From positions 1,736,001-1,800,000 of the forward strand of contig JAWKIJ010000001.1 in assembly GCA_041394325.1 (NCBI GenBank): DNA of 64,000 nt, in the 5' to 3' direction. Position numbers and translations under genes: made by a program. Shown piece after piece: positions 24,629-32,432 of this stretch (the first letter of the stretch is position 1; each line of letters opens with the position of its first letter). This stretch comes from JAWKIJ01 sp041394325 (lineage in GTDB: Bacteria; Actinomycetota; Acidimicrobiia; Acidimicrobiales; Microtrichaceae). Under the pieces are notes generated by a model. That model did not search any database. It was not told the origin of the DNA and saw only the letters and a list, made by a program, of their open reading frames with translations.

Positions 24629-25800
24629 TGGCGGCGCGGCGCGGCTCCCCCTCGGTTCGCCTGGCACAGCTCACCGCTGCAAAGGAGATCCTCCTGTCCA
24701 CCGGGTCGGGCGGTGTCGGCAAGACGACCACCGCGGCGGCGATCGGTGCACAGGTCGCCGCGACGGTCGATGCGAAAGTGCTCGTGCTCACGGTCGATCC
24801 GGCCAAACGCCTGGCGAACGCCATGGGCCTCAAGACGTTCGGCAACAAGGAGGTACGGATCTCGCCGGACCTGTTCCTCGACGCGGGTGTGGAGCCGGCC
24901 GGTGAGCTGTGGGCGGCGATGCTCGACACCAAGCAGAGCTGGGACGACCTGATCGCCCGTCACGCCCCCGATTCGGGGGTTCGCGACGCGATCCTCGCAA
25001 ACCCCATCTACCAGAACATCTCCGCGAAGTTCGTGCAGAGCCACGACTACGTGGCAATGGAGCGACTGTACGAGATCCACACCGCTGGCAACTACGACCT
25101 GATCGTGGTGGATACGCCACCGACCCGCAACGCCGTCGACTTCCTGGATGCACCCGAGCGACTCGCGGACTTCTTCGGATCCAGGCTGCTGCGCTGGCTG
25201 ATCGCGCCGTATCGCTCCCGCGTGGTGTCCGTCGCGTCGAGGCCCTTCTACAACATCGCCGACCGCATCCTGGGCACACAGTTCCTCGAGGACATCGCCG
25301 AGTTCTTCGTCCTCTTCCAGACGATGCGCCGCGACTTCACCGAACGTGCCGAGGCCGTTTCCCGTCTGTTGGGAGGCCAGGCGACGAGCTTCGTGGTGGT
25401 CTCGACACTGGAGGCGGCGCCCGTGCGCGAAGCCAGGTACTTCCTCGACCTCCTTCACGAGCGCAAGTACCACGTCGGCGCGGTGGTGCTCAACAAGGTG
25501 TTGCCGTCGACGTTGTTGGACCCCGACGCCACCGCGGCCGCCAAGTCGATGGTCGCCGAGCCCGAGACGATCGCGCCGCACCTGTTCGAGGTCCTGGACA
25601 ACGACGAGCACGCGCCGCGGATGCTCGCGGAGATCGGGGCGAGCTACCTCAACTACCAGGTGGTCGCGCAACGTGAAGCGGAGCTCCGTTCCGAGCTGGG
25701 CACCCAGGCCGGCACGGTCGCGTCCGTTCCGTACTTCAGCCACGACATCGCCGACCTCGCCGGGTTGTTGGAACTGGGCGAGACCCTGTGGGAATCCTGA
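24628..25800 (+). CDS. ArsA/Get3-like ATPase, second of a pair (BagB-like)
   Basis: The 390-residue protein has a Walker A GSGGVGKTTTAAA, a switch I-like TVDPAKRLANAMG and a switch II-like VVDTPPTRNAVDFLDAPERL. A helical insert (FFGSRLLRWLIAPYRS) could form a hydrophobic groove like that of Get3. It is the partner of the preceding ATPase. Get3 relatives shuttle hydrophobic client proteins, but the bacterial client is not established. It lies 25 bases before the PdtaS-like kinase. Confidence 0.82.
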   Translation: MAARRGSPSVRLAQLTAAKEILLSTGSGGVGKTTTAAAIGAQVAATVDAKVLVLTVDPAKRLANAMGLKTFGNKEVRISPDLFLDAGVEPAGELWAAMLDTKQSWDDLIARHAPDSGVRDAILANPIYQNISAKFVQSHDYVAMERLYEIHTAGNYDLIVVDTPPTRNAVDFLDAPERLADFFGSRLLRWLIAPYRSRVVSVASRPFYNIADRILGTQFLEDIAEFFVLFQTMRRDFTERAEAVSRLLGGQATSFVVVSTLEAAPVREARYFLDLLHERKYHVGAVVLNKVLPSTLLDPDATAAAKSMVAEPETIAPHLFEVLDNDEHAPRMLAEIGASYLNYQVVAQREAELRSELGTQAGTVASVPYFSHDIADLAGLLELGETLWES

Positions 25801-25825
25801 TCCCCGGCGGTGAGCCGAGGCGTCG

Positions 25826-27376
25826 GTGATCGCGCCCCCGACGAAGCTCGTCACGCTCACCGAGCAGTGGTCTCTGCTCGCCGACCTGTCCTTCAGCGAC
25901 CTGTTGTTGTACGTCCCGGTGGGCGAGGACGGCTTCGAGGTGCTTCGTCAGGTTCGACCGATGACCGCGCAGACCCTCTACGAGCACGACATCGTGGGCG
26001 AGCGCCGCACGGCGACGCAGCGGCCCTACATCGCGCAGGCGTACTCCTCGTGCCGCGTCCGCCACGGCGAAGTCGACTCCCCGTGGCTCGGCGAGCGCCT
26101 GCACGTGGTCGCCATCCCGGTCGCCGCGCGCCACGCGTCGCGTGATCGTGTCACCGGTGCGGTCGTCCCGTCGAAGTCGATCGCCGTGGTCGCGCGCGAG
26201 TCCGCTCCCGACGCCCGCCCCCATCCGGGGCGGCTCGAAAGGGTCTACGAGGCGGCATTCGACCGATTCGCCCAGATGATCACGACCGGACGCTTCCCAT
26301 TCCCGCCCGAGGAGGAGGGCCACGGCGCCGTGCCGCGGGTCGGCGACGGGGTGCTGGTCGTCGACCGCTCGGGGGCCGTCGAGTACTCATCGCCCAACGC
26401 CACGTCGACGTTGACCCGGGCCGGGCGGGTCGACGGAGCCGGTGGGCCCGACGCGATCCTCGCCTCGCTGCGCCTCGCCGCGCTCACGCGAGCACTGCGC
26501 ACCGGCTATCCCGGGGTGGAGGAGGTCGATCTCCCCGGTGACGTGACGATCGTGGTGCGGGCGTTGCCGTTCCTCGACGCGGACGGGGTGCCGACCGGTG
26601 CCATGGTGTTGTTGCGAGACGTCACCGATCTACGCCGTCGGGATCGCCTGTTGGTTTCGAAGGACGCGACCATCAGCGAGATCCACCACCGTGTGAAGAA
26701 CAACCTACAGACGGTGTCCTCACTCCTTCGCCTCCAGGGATCACGACTCGTCGAGCCCACCGCCCGGGCGGCGATCGACGAGTCGGTGCGCCGCATCCGC
26801 TCCATCGCCACGGTGCACGAGACCCTTTCACGGGGTGCAGGTGACGACGTCGAGTTCGCCGACGTGCTGCGCCCGCTGGTTCGGATGGTGCACGACGGGC
26901 TCGTCTCGACCGAGCAGCCGATCCGCTTCGTGTTACGCGGTGAGGGCGGTGTCGTCTCCTCGGAGGTGGCCACGCCCCTCTCACTCGTGATCACCGAACT
27001 GCTCCAGAACGCAGTGGAGCACGCGTTCGCCGTCGAACCGTCCTCCGCCGGGGTTCCGCCGACCGAGGGTGGCTCCGACGGAGGGGGAGATGACGCCGAC
27101 GGTGGGCAACCACAGGTGGCAATCACTCTGGTGCGCCTGCACGAGGCGGGGTCGGAGCGGATCCGCGTGGAGGTTCGCGACAACGGTGCGGGGCTGGATC
27201 CGGCCGAGGACCACCGTCAACGGGGCAGTCTGGGTTACTCCATCGTGCAGGCCCTGGTGGTCGACGAACTCCGTGGTGGGGTCACCTATCACTCCCATGG
27301 TCCCGGAAAGGGGACGACGGTGACGATCGAGGTTCCGGTCGACAAGTGGTGGACCGGTCACGCCGACCCCGGCTGA
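25826..27376 (+). CDS. PdtaS-like sensor histidine kinase
   Basis: The 516-residue cytosolic kinase has an N-terminal GAF-like sensor domain (about 1-150) and a PAS domain (about 170-270). A HisKA_2 dimerisation domain with the phospho-acceptor motif EIHHRVKNNLQT (His287/His288) and a C-terminal HATPase with N-box ELLQNAVEHAF and G-box DNGAGLDP complete it. This is the layout of mycobacterial PdtaS (Rv3220c), whose partner is an ANTAR-type RNA-binding regulator. No ANTAR regulator is in the window. It is convergent with whiB1, the same arrangement as Rv3220c and Rv3219. The start is a leaderless-looking GTG 25 bases after the BagB-like gene. Confidence 0.88.
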   Translation: MIAPPTKLVTLTEQWSLLADLSFSDLLLYVPVGEDGFEVLRQVRPMTAQTLYEHDIVGERRTATQRPYIAQAYSSCRVRHGEVDSPWLGERLHVVAIPVAARHASRDRVTGAVVPSKSIAVVARESAPDARPHPGRLERVYEAAFDRFAQMITTGRFPFPPEEEGHGAVPRVGDGVLVVDRSGAVEYSSPNATSTLTRAGRVDGAGGPDAILASLRLAALTRALRTGYPGVEEVDLPGDVTIVVRALPFLDADGVPTGAMVLLRDVTDLRRRDRLLVSKDATISEIHHRVKNNLQTVSSLLRLQGSRLVEPTARAAIDESVRRIRSIATVHETLSRGAGDDVEFADVLRPLVRMVHDGLVSTEQPIRFVLRGEGGVVSSEVATPLSLVITELLQNAVEHAFAVEPSSAGVPPTEGGSDGGGDDADGGQPQVAITLVRLHEAGSERIRVEVRDNGAGLDPAEDHRQRGSLGYSIVQALVVDELRGGVTYHSHGPGKGTTVTIEVPVDKWWTGHADPG

Positions 27377-27411
27377 TCGAGAGGGGCCGGTGGAGCGGTT
27401 TCCGGTCGGTC

Positions 27412-27437
27412 CGTCGGCCCATCAGGCGGGGCCGACG
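27412..27437. terminator. Stem-loop between convergent pdtaS and whiB
   Basis: Bases 27412-27420 pair with 27429-27437 (9 GC-rich base pairs, 8-base loop) in the gap between two convergent genes. It could terminate transcription from both sides. No T-tract is seen. Confidence 0.45.
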
Positions 27438-27462
27438 ACGTCTGCGGGGGGAGGAGTGTCGT

Positions 27463-27750
27463 CTAGGAGGCGCGGCGGGCGGCGGCGCGGGCCCGCCGGA
27501 GCTTGCGGCGCTCCTCCTCGGAGGTACCTCCCCACACACCACTGTCCTGGTTGGTGTCCATCGCGAACTCGAGGCAGTCGATCTTGGCGTCGCAGATGTT
27601 GCAGACGGCCTTGGCCTGTTCGATCTGCTCGATCGCCGGTCCGGTCGTGCCCACCGGGAAGAAGAGGTCGGGATCGGTGTCCTGACACGCTGCGTTGACC
27701 CGCCAGTCGTCGTTGGCGAGCGAGAGTGAGCGGCTGACCGTGAGTGACAC
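27463..27750 (-). CDS. whiB1: WhiB1-type iron-sulfur transcriptional regulator
   Basis: The 95-residue protein has the four WhiB cluster ligands Cys22, Cys50, Cys53 and Cys59, the FFPVG loop and the G-V-W-G-G turn at 71-75, followed by a basic helix. The sequence around LFFPVGTTGPA and QDSGVWGGTSEEERR is closest to mycobacterial WhiB1, an essential nitric-oxide-sensitive 4Fe-4S protein that binds the main sigma factor. The GTG start has GGAGGG nine bases upstream, so it is leadered, unlike many neighbours. Upstream lies a CRP-like dyad at 27813-27832. The Fe-S assembly genes nearby would supply its cluster. Confidence 0.9.
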   Translation of the reverse strand: MSLTVSRSLSLANDDWRVNAACQDTDPDLFFPVGTTGPAIEQIEQAKAVCNICDAKIDCLEFAMDTNQDSGVWGGTSEEERRKLRRARAAARRAS

Positions 27751-27812
27751 CAGGACCCTCCAGAGATGGCTGCCGACATATCGGGTTCGGCGCCGAGTCG
27801 AGAAACTTCTAC

Positions 27813-27832
27813 CTTGTGAAATTTCGTACAAG
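27813..27832. promoter_or_regulatory. CRP/FNR-like dyad upstream of whiB1
   Basis: In an AT-rich pocket 63-82 bases upstream of the whiB1 GTG, arms CTTGT (27813-27817) and ACAAG (27828-27832) are inverted. Within them, 27815-27830 reads TGTGA-N6-GTACA, close to the TGTGA-N6-TCACA consensus with one perfect half. Mycobacterial whiB1 is known to be controlled by a CRP protein. The match is partial. Confidence 0.35.
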
Positions 27833-27895
27833 CTCACGGTATCGGGCCGCGGTGGCCGTGGCAAGGGTTGTGCGGATCTCACCGCCGGGGTGCGA

Positions 27896-27901
27896 TACGG
27901 T
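27896..27901 (+). promoter_or_regulatory. -10 element (TACGGT) for the glycerophosphodiester phosphodiesterase gene
   Basis: TACGGT is eight bases before the GTG at 27910. Confidence 0.45.
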
Positions 27902-27909
27902 CCGCCGAC

Positions 27910-28662
27910 GTGACGACGAACCCGACGGGGGCCAGCCGGACGCCGCACCCGTCCCCGGCCGCATATCCCCTCATCGCAGCTCATCGAGGGGCGTCGGCTG
28001 ATTTCGTCGAGAACACCGTCGACGCGTTCCGGGGCGCCGTCGCCCAAGGGGCCGACTGGGTCGAACTGGACGTCCGATCGACCGCCGACGGTGTGCTGGT
28101 CGTTCATCACGACCCACTCCTGGCGGACGGGACGGCGATCGCGGCGGTGCGCCGGAGCGACCTCCCCTCCCACGTGCCCACACTGGCGGACGCCTTCGGG
28201 GCGGCGAGTCCACTCGGGGTCAACGTGGAGATCAAGAACTCCGAGGGCGAGCCGGGTTATGACCCCAGCGGAGCCCTCGCGGTTGCCGTCGTGGAGGAGA
28301 TCGCCCGTTCGGCGGGCACGCGGGAGGTGCTGGTGAGCTCGTTCGACCTAGCGACGATCGACCGCGTGCTGCAGGAGGACCCGGCGATGCCGACCGGGTA
28401 CCTGGTGTTCGGTCCCGACGATCCCCACGACACCGCCGCCGAGGCGGTCGAGCACGGCCACGGTGCGCTGCATCCGTGGGATCACCTCGTGACCGAGTCC
28501 TCGGTCCGGCGCTGTCGTGATCTGGGTCTCGCGCTCAACGTGTGGACCGTCGACGACCCCGGGCGCATCGCGATGCTCGCGGACTGGGGGGTCGACATGG
28601 TCATCACCAACCGTCCGGCCATGGCCCGTGCCGCCGTCCACGACGCAGCACGCGGCGACTGA
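27910..28662 (+). CDS. Glycerophosphodiester phosphodiesterase
   Basis: The 250-residue protein is a GDPD-type TIM barrel. It has the catalytic AHRGASADFVENT motif, metal ligands in ELDVRSTADGVLVVHHDP, a conserved Glu-Lys in VEIKN and the end pattern NVWTVDD followed by GVDMVITNRP. It hydrolyses glycerophosphodiesters to glycerol-3-phosphate and an alcohol. No signal peptide is evident, so it is likely cytosolic. The GTG start is chosen from the -10 spacing. Confidence 0.88.
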   Translation: MTTNPTGASRTPHPSPAAYPLIAAHRGASADFVENTVDAFRGAVAQGADWVELDVRSTADGVLVVHHDPLLADGTAIAAVRRSDLPSHVPTLADAFGAASPLGVNVEIKNSEGEPGYDPSGALAVAVVEEIARSAGTREVLVSSFDLATIDRVLQEDPAMPTGYLVFGPDDPHDTAAEAVEHGHGALHPWDHLVTESSVRRCRDLGLALNVWTVDDPGRIAMLADWGVDMVITNRPAMARAAVHDAARGD

Positions 28663-28717
28663 GCGCCCAGCTGCGACACGAGGTGAGAGCCGCGAGGCCC
28701 GTTCGACGCGGCCGGGT

Positions 28718-29322
28718 TCAGGGAGCGTCGTCGCGAACCGGGACGGTGATCGTCATGTCGTCGGCCTTCTCGAAGTCGAGCGTGAGCTCGATCGGTGCGC
28801 CGACCTGTAGCGGTTTCGTGAGGTCGATCAACATGACGTGATAACCGCCGGGCCTTAGCGCGACCGCTTCACCGGCGGGCAACTCGATCCGGTCGACCGG
28901 CCTCATCGTCATGGTGCCGGCGGGGCTCGTCGGCGAGGTCTGCCCGGTCATCCCCGCTGTGGTGGTGGTCATCGTCCCCGATGCGCTGGTCGAGGTCATC
29001 GCGCCTTCGGCCTTCGTCTCGTGCAGTTCGATGCGACCGGCGATCCCTTCGGCCTTCACAGCCACGAGGGCGTCGTCGGTGCGGGCGGTGAGGGTCATGT
29101 ACGCGGCCCCCTGGTCACACCCGATGGCGAGGTGCGTGCCCACTGTCCGGTCACCTTCACTTCGGCGGCCTCGGCCGCTGGCTCGGTGGTGGTGGAGGGC
29201 GACGACGAGTCGTCACCGTCGCCACAGCCGACCAGACCGATCACGGGGAGGAGCCCCAACATGACCATCCGGCGGATCCGTCGGGGCCGACCTGCCTCGG
29301 GGGAAGCGGTGAGGGTTGTCAT
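28718..29322 (-). pseudogene. PCu(A)C copper chaperone lipoprotein, interrupted by one apparent frameshift
   Basis: The N-terminal part is an exported lipoprotein (lipobox VIGLVGC, then an Asp/Ser/Thr linker) starting at the ATG at 29322, with GGAGG upstream. The frame breaks at the five C at 29107-29111 on the plus strand. One more base joins QWARTSPSGVTRG to AAYMTLTART. The downstream part has the PCuAC copper ligands HETKAEGAM and GYHVM (HxM). A methionine- and threonine-rich insert between them contains further Met residues. PCuAC hands Cu(I) to the CuA site of cytochrome oxidase with SCO1. The break is most likely a homopolymer sequencing error. Confidence 0.75.
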
Positions 29323-29488
29323 GGTGATACCTCCATGGGTAGTCGGGTGACCGACTGCCGGTCGTTCGGTGACCATCGGGCCGAGCCTTGTTCGAGGGTG
29401 GGGACGAGACAAGTCCGGAGCGTGTGACATCGGGCGCGATCGGTGCCGACGGCTGGTTCCCCCATCGTTGGACGGACATGATGAGCCG

Positions 29489-30157
29489 ATGGTGATCCGT
29501 CCCCGGATACGACCTCGCGCGGTCCTCCTTGTCGTCGTCGGCTGGGTGTGCGTCGTCGCCGCGGCCTGTTCCGGTCCCTCCGACGACGGCGCGTCGGGAG
29601 CCGGGTCACCCTCGACCCTGGGCGCCGTGGTACGTGACGACCCACTTCGGGTCGGCCAGGTCACCCTCCCCGAGGTGACGGGGGGCAAGACGCCGACACC
29701 GTTCGCCATGACGGCCCGGTCGGGTGGCCTGCTCGTCACCTTCTTCGGCTACACGAACTGCCCCGACGTCTGTCCCACGACGCTGGCCGGTTTGCGGACG
29801 GCATATCGCGGGCTGGGCGACGCGGCTGCGCGGATACACACGGCGATGGTGACCGTCGATCCCGACCGCGACACCCCCGAGGTGATGACGAGATACCTCG
29901 CGAGCTTCTTTCCCGCCCGCTATCACGCGTTGCGCACACTCGACGACGAGGCGTTGCGCGCTGCGGAGGGCCCGTTCCTTGCGACCTCGAGCGTCTCGCG
30001 TGGGCTCGACGGTACCGTCGAGGTGACCCACACCGGCACGACCTACGTCATCGACTCGTCGGGCACGGTGCTCGCCGAATGGCCCTTCGGCACCGATGCG
30101 GCGACCATGCGCAACGACCTCTTGCTCCTCTTGCGGCGTGTCGGGGGGGCCACGTGA
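29489..30157 (+). CDS. SCO1/SenC copper chaperone lipoprotein
   Basis: The 222-residue protein has a lipoprotein signal (VVAAACS) and a thioredoxin-like fold with the SCO copper site Cys91-PDV-Cys95 and His181 in VTHTGTTYVID. It should deliver copper to, or reduce, the CuA centre of cytochrome c oxidase. It is divergent from the PCuAC gene and overlaps the following cupredoxin-like gene by one base, forming a copper delivery operon. I chose the ATG at 29489 because the basic N-region and signal helix follow it. Confidence 0.9.
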   Translation: MVIRPRIRPRAVLLVVVGWVCVVAAACSGPSDDGASGAGSPSTLGAVVRDDPLRVGQVTLPEVTGGKTPTPFAMTARSGGLLVTFFGYTNCPDVCPTTLAGLRTAYRGLGDAAARIHTAMVTVDPDRDTPEVMTRYLASFFPARYHALRTLDDEALRAAEGPFLATSSVSRGLDGTVEVTHTGTTYVIDSSGTVLAEWPFGTDAATMRNDLLLLLRRVGGAT

Positions 30158-30537
30158 TGGCGGGGTGCCGGCGCGTGGGTGTGACGCTCCGCGTCGGTGT
30201 GCCGGTGCTGCTTCTCGCCGCCGTGCTGATGTCGGTCGGCGCCTCGTGCGGCGACGACCCGCCCCCACGCTCGGCGAGGACCACCCGTATCGTCATCCCC
30301 GTCGGCACGAAGGCCGCCGTCGACCGTGGCGAGGCGGTGGCGATCTTCTCCTCGGTCATGCGCTTCAAGGTGGGGGACCGCCTGATCATCCGCAACGACG
30401 ACGAGGTGACACACGTCGTCGGCCCGTACACAGTCCGGGCAGGGGAGCGGATCGACGTGCGTTTCCGTCGCAAGGCGATCTATCCGGGACCCTGTTCGGC
30501 GAACGACGCGGGCCGGACCGTGATCATGGTGCAGTGA
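30157..30537 (+). CDS. Cupredoxin-like lipoprotein with incomplete copper site
   Basis: The 126-residue protein has a signal peptide with a lipobox ending at Cys31 (VGASC). A beta-rich domain follows, containing VGDRLIIRNDDEVTHVVGPYTV and, near the end, YPGPCSAND and VIMVQ. His86, Cys113 and Met124 fit three of the four type 1 copper ligands. The His usually found between Cys and Met is missing. It may bind copper weakly, carry it between SCO1 and the oxidase, or act as a scaffold. Its ATG overlaps the SCO1 stop and its stop overlaps the next ATG. Confidence 0.65.
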   Translation: MAGCRRVGVTLRVGVPVLLLAAVLMSVGASCGDDPPPRSARTTRIVIPVGTKAAVDRGEAVAIFSSVMRFKVGDRLIIRNDDEVTHVVGPYTVRAGERIDVRFRRKAIYPGPCSANDAGRTVIMVQ

Positions 30538-31067
30538 TGAGGGGGGATGCGCGTCACATCGCACGCGTCCCGGGCTTGGGCCATCCCGTGCCGGTCGCAC
30601 TACTTGCCGTCGCGCTGGTGCTCGTCGGTCCCTCCTGTTCGGGTGTCGACTCGACGGCGTCGAAGGCCGGCGTCGATCGAAGGAGTGCGCCCGGCCTCGA
30701 CGGTGGCCGCGTCGAGCTCACGACGCCCGGCAGGCCCACGGTGGTCGCCTATATCGCTTCGTGGTGTGCCCCGTGCCGCAAGGAACTGCCCGAGCTCGAG
30801 GCGCTCGTCCGCCGACGCGCCGGAGCGGTCCGCGTCGTCGGTGTCGCGATGCAGGAGGAAGCGTCGAGCACCCGCGGTCTGGTCGCGGAGACGGGGATCA
30901 CGTTCGAGGTCGCTCGCGATCCCGACGGTGAGCGATTCGCGGCGGACGGATTCGTAGCGATGCCCGGTACCGTCCTCTACGACCGCGACGGTCGGGCGGT
31001 ACACCGCTACCGGGGCCCGATCGATTTCGCCGATCTCGACCGGCGGCTCGACGCCCTCACGAGGTAG
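30537..31067 (+). CDS. TlpA/ResA-like thiol-disulfide oxidoreductase lipoprotein
   Basis: The 176-residue exported lipoprotein (VLVGPSCS) has a thioredoxin domain with Trp76-Cys77-Ala78-Pro79-Cys80 and the cis-proline in AMPGTVLYD. It is last in the SCO1 operon and likely keeps the cysteines of SCO1 or CuA reduced. It is distinct from the CcmG-type protein in the ccm operon. Its 3-prime end overlaps the end of the convergent gene at 31007 by 61 bases. Confidence 0.85.
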   Translation: MRGDARHIARVPGLGHPVPVALLAVALVLVGPSCSGVDSTASKAGVDRRSAPGLDGGRVELTTPGRPTVVAYIASWCAPCRKELPELEALVRRRAGAVRVVGVAMQEEASSTRGLVAETGITFEVARDPDGERFAADGFVAMPGTVLYDRDGRAVHRYRGPIDFADLDRRLDALTR

Positions 31068-31525
31068 TTGACCGGGCCGACCCGCGCGACCGCGGTCCCT
31101 CGAGCGGTTGGACCACGTCGGGCGATCGCGTGCGCCGCCGCGACGGCCTCCCCCAGGGCGGCCATCGCCAACATCGCCACGGCGACACGAAGCTCGGTTC
31201 CGGCCGTCGAGTGCCTGCGGTGGACCTGACGATGGCCACACGCCCACGCGAGTGCGAAACACCGAGTCGGCATGATCGTCCTGGTGGTCGACCCGATCAG
31301 CCTCGCCACCCGGTCGCGGATCGGGTGCGGGGGCAACCGTCGATGGACTGCCCGACCGACCACCAGGCCCGAGACTCGGGCGATCGTGGGGGACCGCGGG
31401 AGTTGGGCGACCGCGCGGAGGTAGCGCGTCTCGTCACGCAGTATGCGGCGAGCCCACCAGGCGATGGCGGCGGTGGACCCGACCAGGACGATCCCCCACT
31501 CCGGCGCTACCACGCTCAGTGACAT
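31007..31525 (-). CDS. Hypothetical membrane-anchored protein
   Basis: The 172-residue protein has one hydrophobic segment near the N-terminus (WGIVLVGSTAAIAWWARR) and a second at about 117-140 (VAVAMLAMAALGEAVAAAHA). Between them is an arginine-rich, weakly structured region. No family is recognised. It is supported by TAGAGT seven bases before the ATG at 31525. The convergent overlap with the TlpA-like gene makes the last 20 residues uncertain. Confidence 0.45.
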   Translation of the reverse strand: MSLSVVAPEWGIVLVGSTAAIAWWARRILRDETRYLRAVAQLPRSPTIARVSGLVVGRAVHRRLPPHPIRDRVARLIGSTTRTIMPTRCFALAWACGHRQVHRRHSTAGTELRVAVAMLAMAALGEAVAAAHAIARRGPTARGTAVARVGPVNYLVRASSRRSRSAKSIGPR

Positions 31526-31532
31526 CGCGGGC

Positions 31533-31538
31533 ACTCTA
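31533..31538 (-). promoter_or_regulatory. -10 element (TAGAGT) for the hypothetical gene at 31525
   Basis: TAGAGT on the reverse strand is seven bases before the ATG at 31525. Confidence 0.4.
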
Positions 31539-31680
31539 GGAGAAGTGGTGGGGTTGATGGTAGGGTCCCGGTGCTCGACCGGCGACGCGATACATCGCCG
31601 ATGTCGAAGAGCAGGGGACCACTCGCGATCACGACCACGAGGGCCGTCGCGGCCTTCGACGGGTTCGCGGAGGGAGAGTG

Positions 31681-32142
31681 ATGACCGATTGGTTGGCAAC
31701 GCACTACGGCGAGGCGGTGGCGACGTCTCGGATGCTGCACCGACTGCGTTGGGAACTGAACGGCGCGATGACCGCCGCGCAGTCGACATCGGCAGGCGGC
31801 TCCGTAGCGGTGGGGTTCCTGGTGAAGTACGCGAACACGAACGGCGACTTCCAGTTGCCGCTCGAGCATTTCGTCGCATGGGCACTCGCCGACAAGGACG
31901 CGACACCGCTCGCACCGCGACTCAAAGCGGTTGCCGAGGCCCTCGTCGCCGTCGACTGCTACATCGAGGAGCGCGAAGAGGCCACCGGCCTCGAGTCGTT
32001 GCGCCTGCGATACGTGACCTACCGGGACTCGCAGCCGATCTCGACGCTCATCGCCCTCCTGAAGGAGGCCTGCCGACTGCTCGACGGACTGATCGACGAC
32101 CTGATCGTCGAACGGCTGGGCGTGACGCCCGCGGCCCCGTGA
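31681..32142 (+). CDS. Hypothetical helical protein
   Basis: The 153-residue soluble protein is rich in predicted helix (ETFVAW-like amphipathic stretches such as LEHFVAWALADKD and STLIALLKEACRLLDGLIDDL). It has one Cys in the middle and no membrane segment. I do not recognise it. An AGGGAGAG ribosome binding site lies five bases before the ATG. A GTG one codon earlier is also possible. The last 40 codons overlap the end of the convergent gene at 32019. The stretch between 31539 and 31680 has TAGGGT at 31561, which could be its promoter. Confidence 0.5.
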   Translation: MTDWLATHYGEAVATSRMLHRLRWELNGAMTAAQSTSAGGSVAVGFLVKYANTNGDFQLPLEHFVAWALADKDATPLAPRLKAVAEALVAVDCYIEEREEATGLESLRLRYVTYRDSQPISTLIALLKEACRLLDGLIDDLIVERLGVTPAAP

Positions 32143-32432
32143 TCCGCCTTCCGTTGGTCCGACCCGGTTGAGCGCTCCGCGACGACGGTTGTGCTCGGGC
32201 CGTCAGGGGACGTCGGTGTCGGGAGGGTTTCCCCGTCGGTGTCGCCACCCACGGGGTCCCCGGCACTCGGTTCCACCTCCTCGGACGATACGCGCCCGCG
32301 ACGGAGGGTGGTCCGATGCTGCTGTATCCACGCGAACACGATCGTCGCGGCCACCACGGCGATCGCCGCGACGACGTCATGGGCTCCCAGCACCGCCAGC
32401 ACCGAGCCGGCGAGGGCGACCACCCCGCTCAC
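32019..32432 (-). CDS. Hypothetical membrane protein downstream of the diacylglycerol kinase gene
   Basis: The 137-residue frame begins with two hydrophobic segments (VVALAGSVLAVLGAHDVVAAIAVVAAT, then a basic stop). A long Ser/Thr/Asp-rich tail follows. It starts at a GTG overlapping the stop of the diacylglycerol kinase gene (GTGA), which supports expression. The last 40 residues lie opposite the end of the gene at 31681 and look like antisense sequence. The true end may be earlier if a base is missing. No family is recognised. Confidence 0.45.
   Translation of the reverse strand: MSGVVALAGSVLAVLGAHDVVAAIAVVAATIVFAWIQQHRTTLRRGRVSSEEVEPSAGDPVGGDTDGETLPTPTSPDGPSTTVVAERSTGSDQRKADHGAAGVTPSRSTIRSSISPSSSRQASFRRAMSVEIGCESR

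Noticed and set aside
23684..25800. Arsenite efflux ATPases
   Set aside because: ArsA-like ATPases were considered for arsenic resistance, but no arsB, arsC or arsR-type efflux genes are present and the tandem pair matches the mycobacterial BagA/BagB arrangement.
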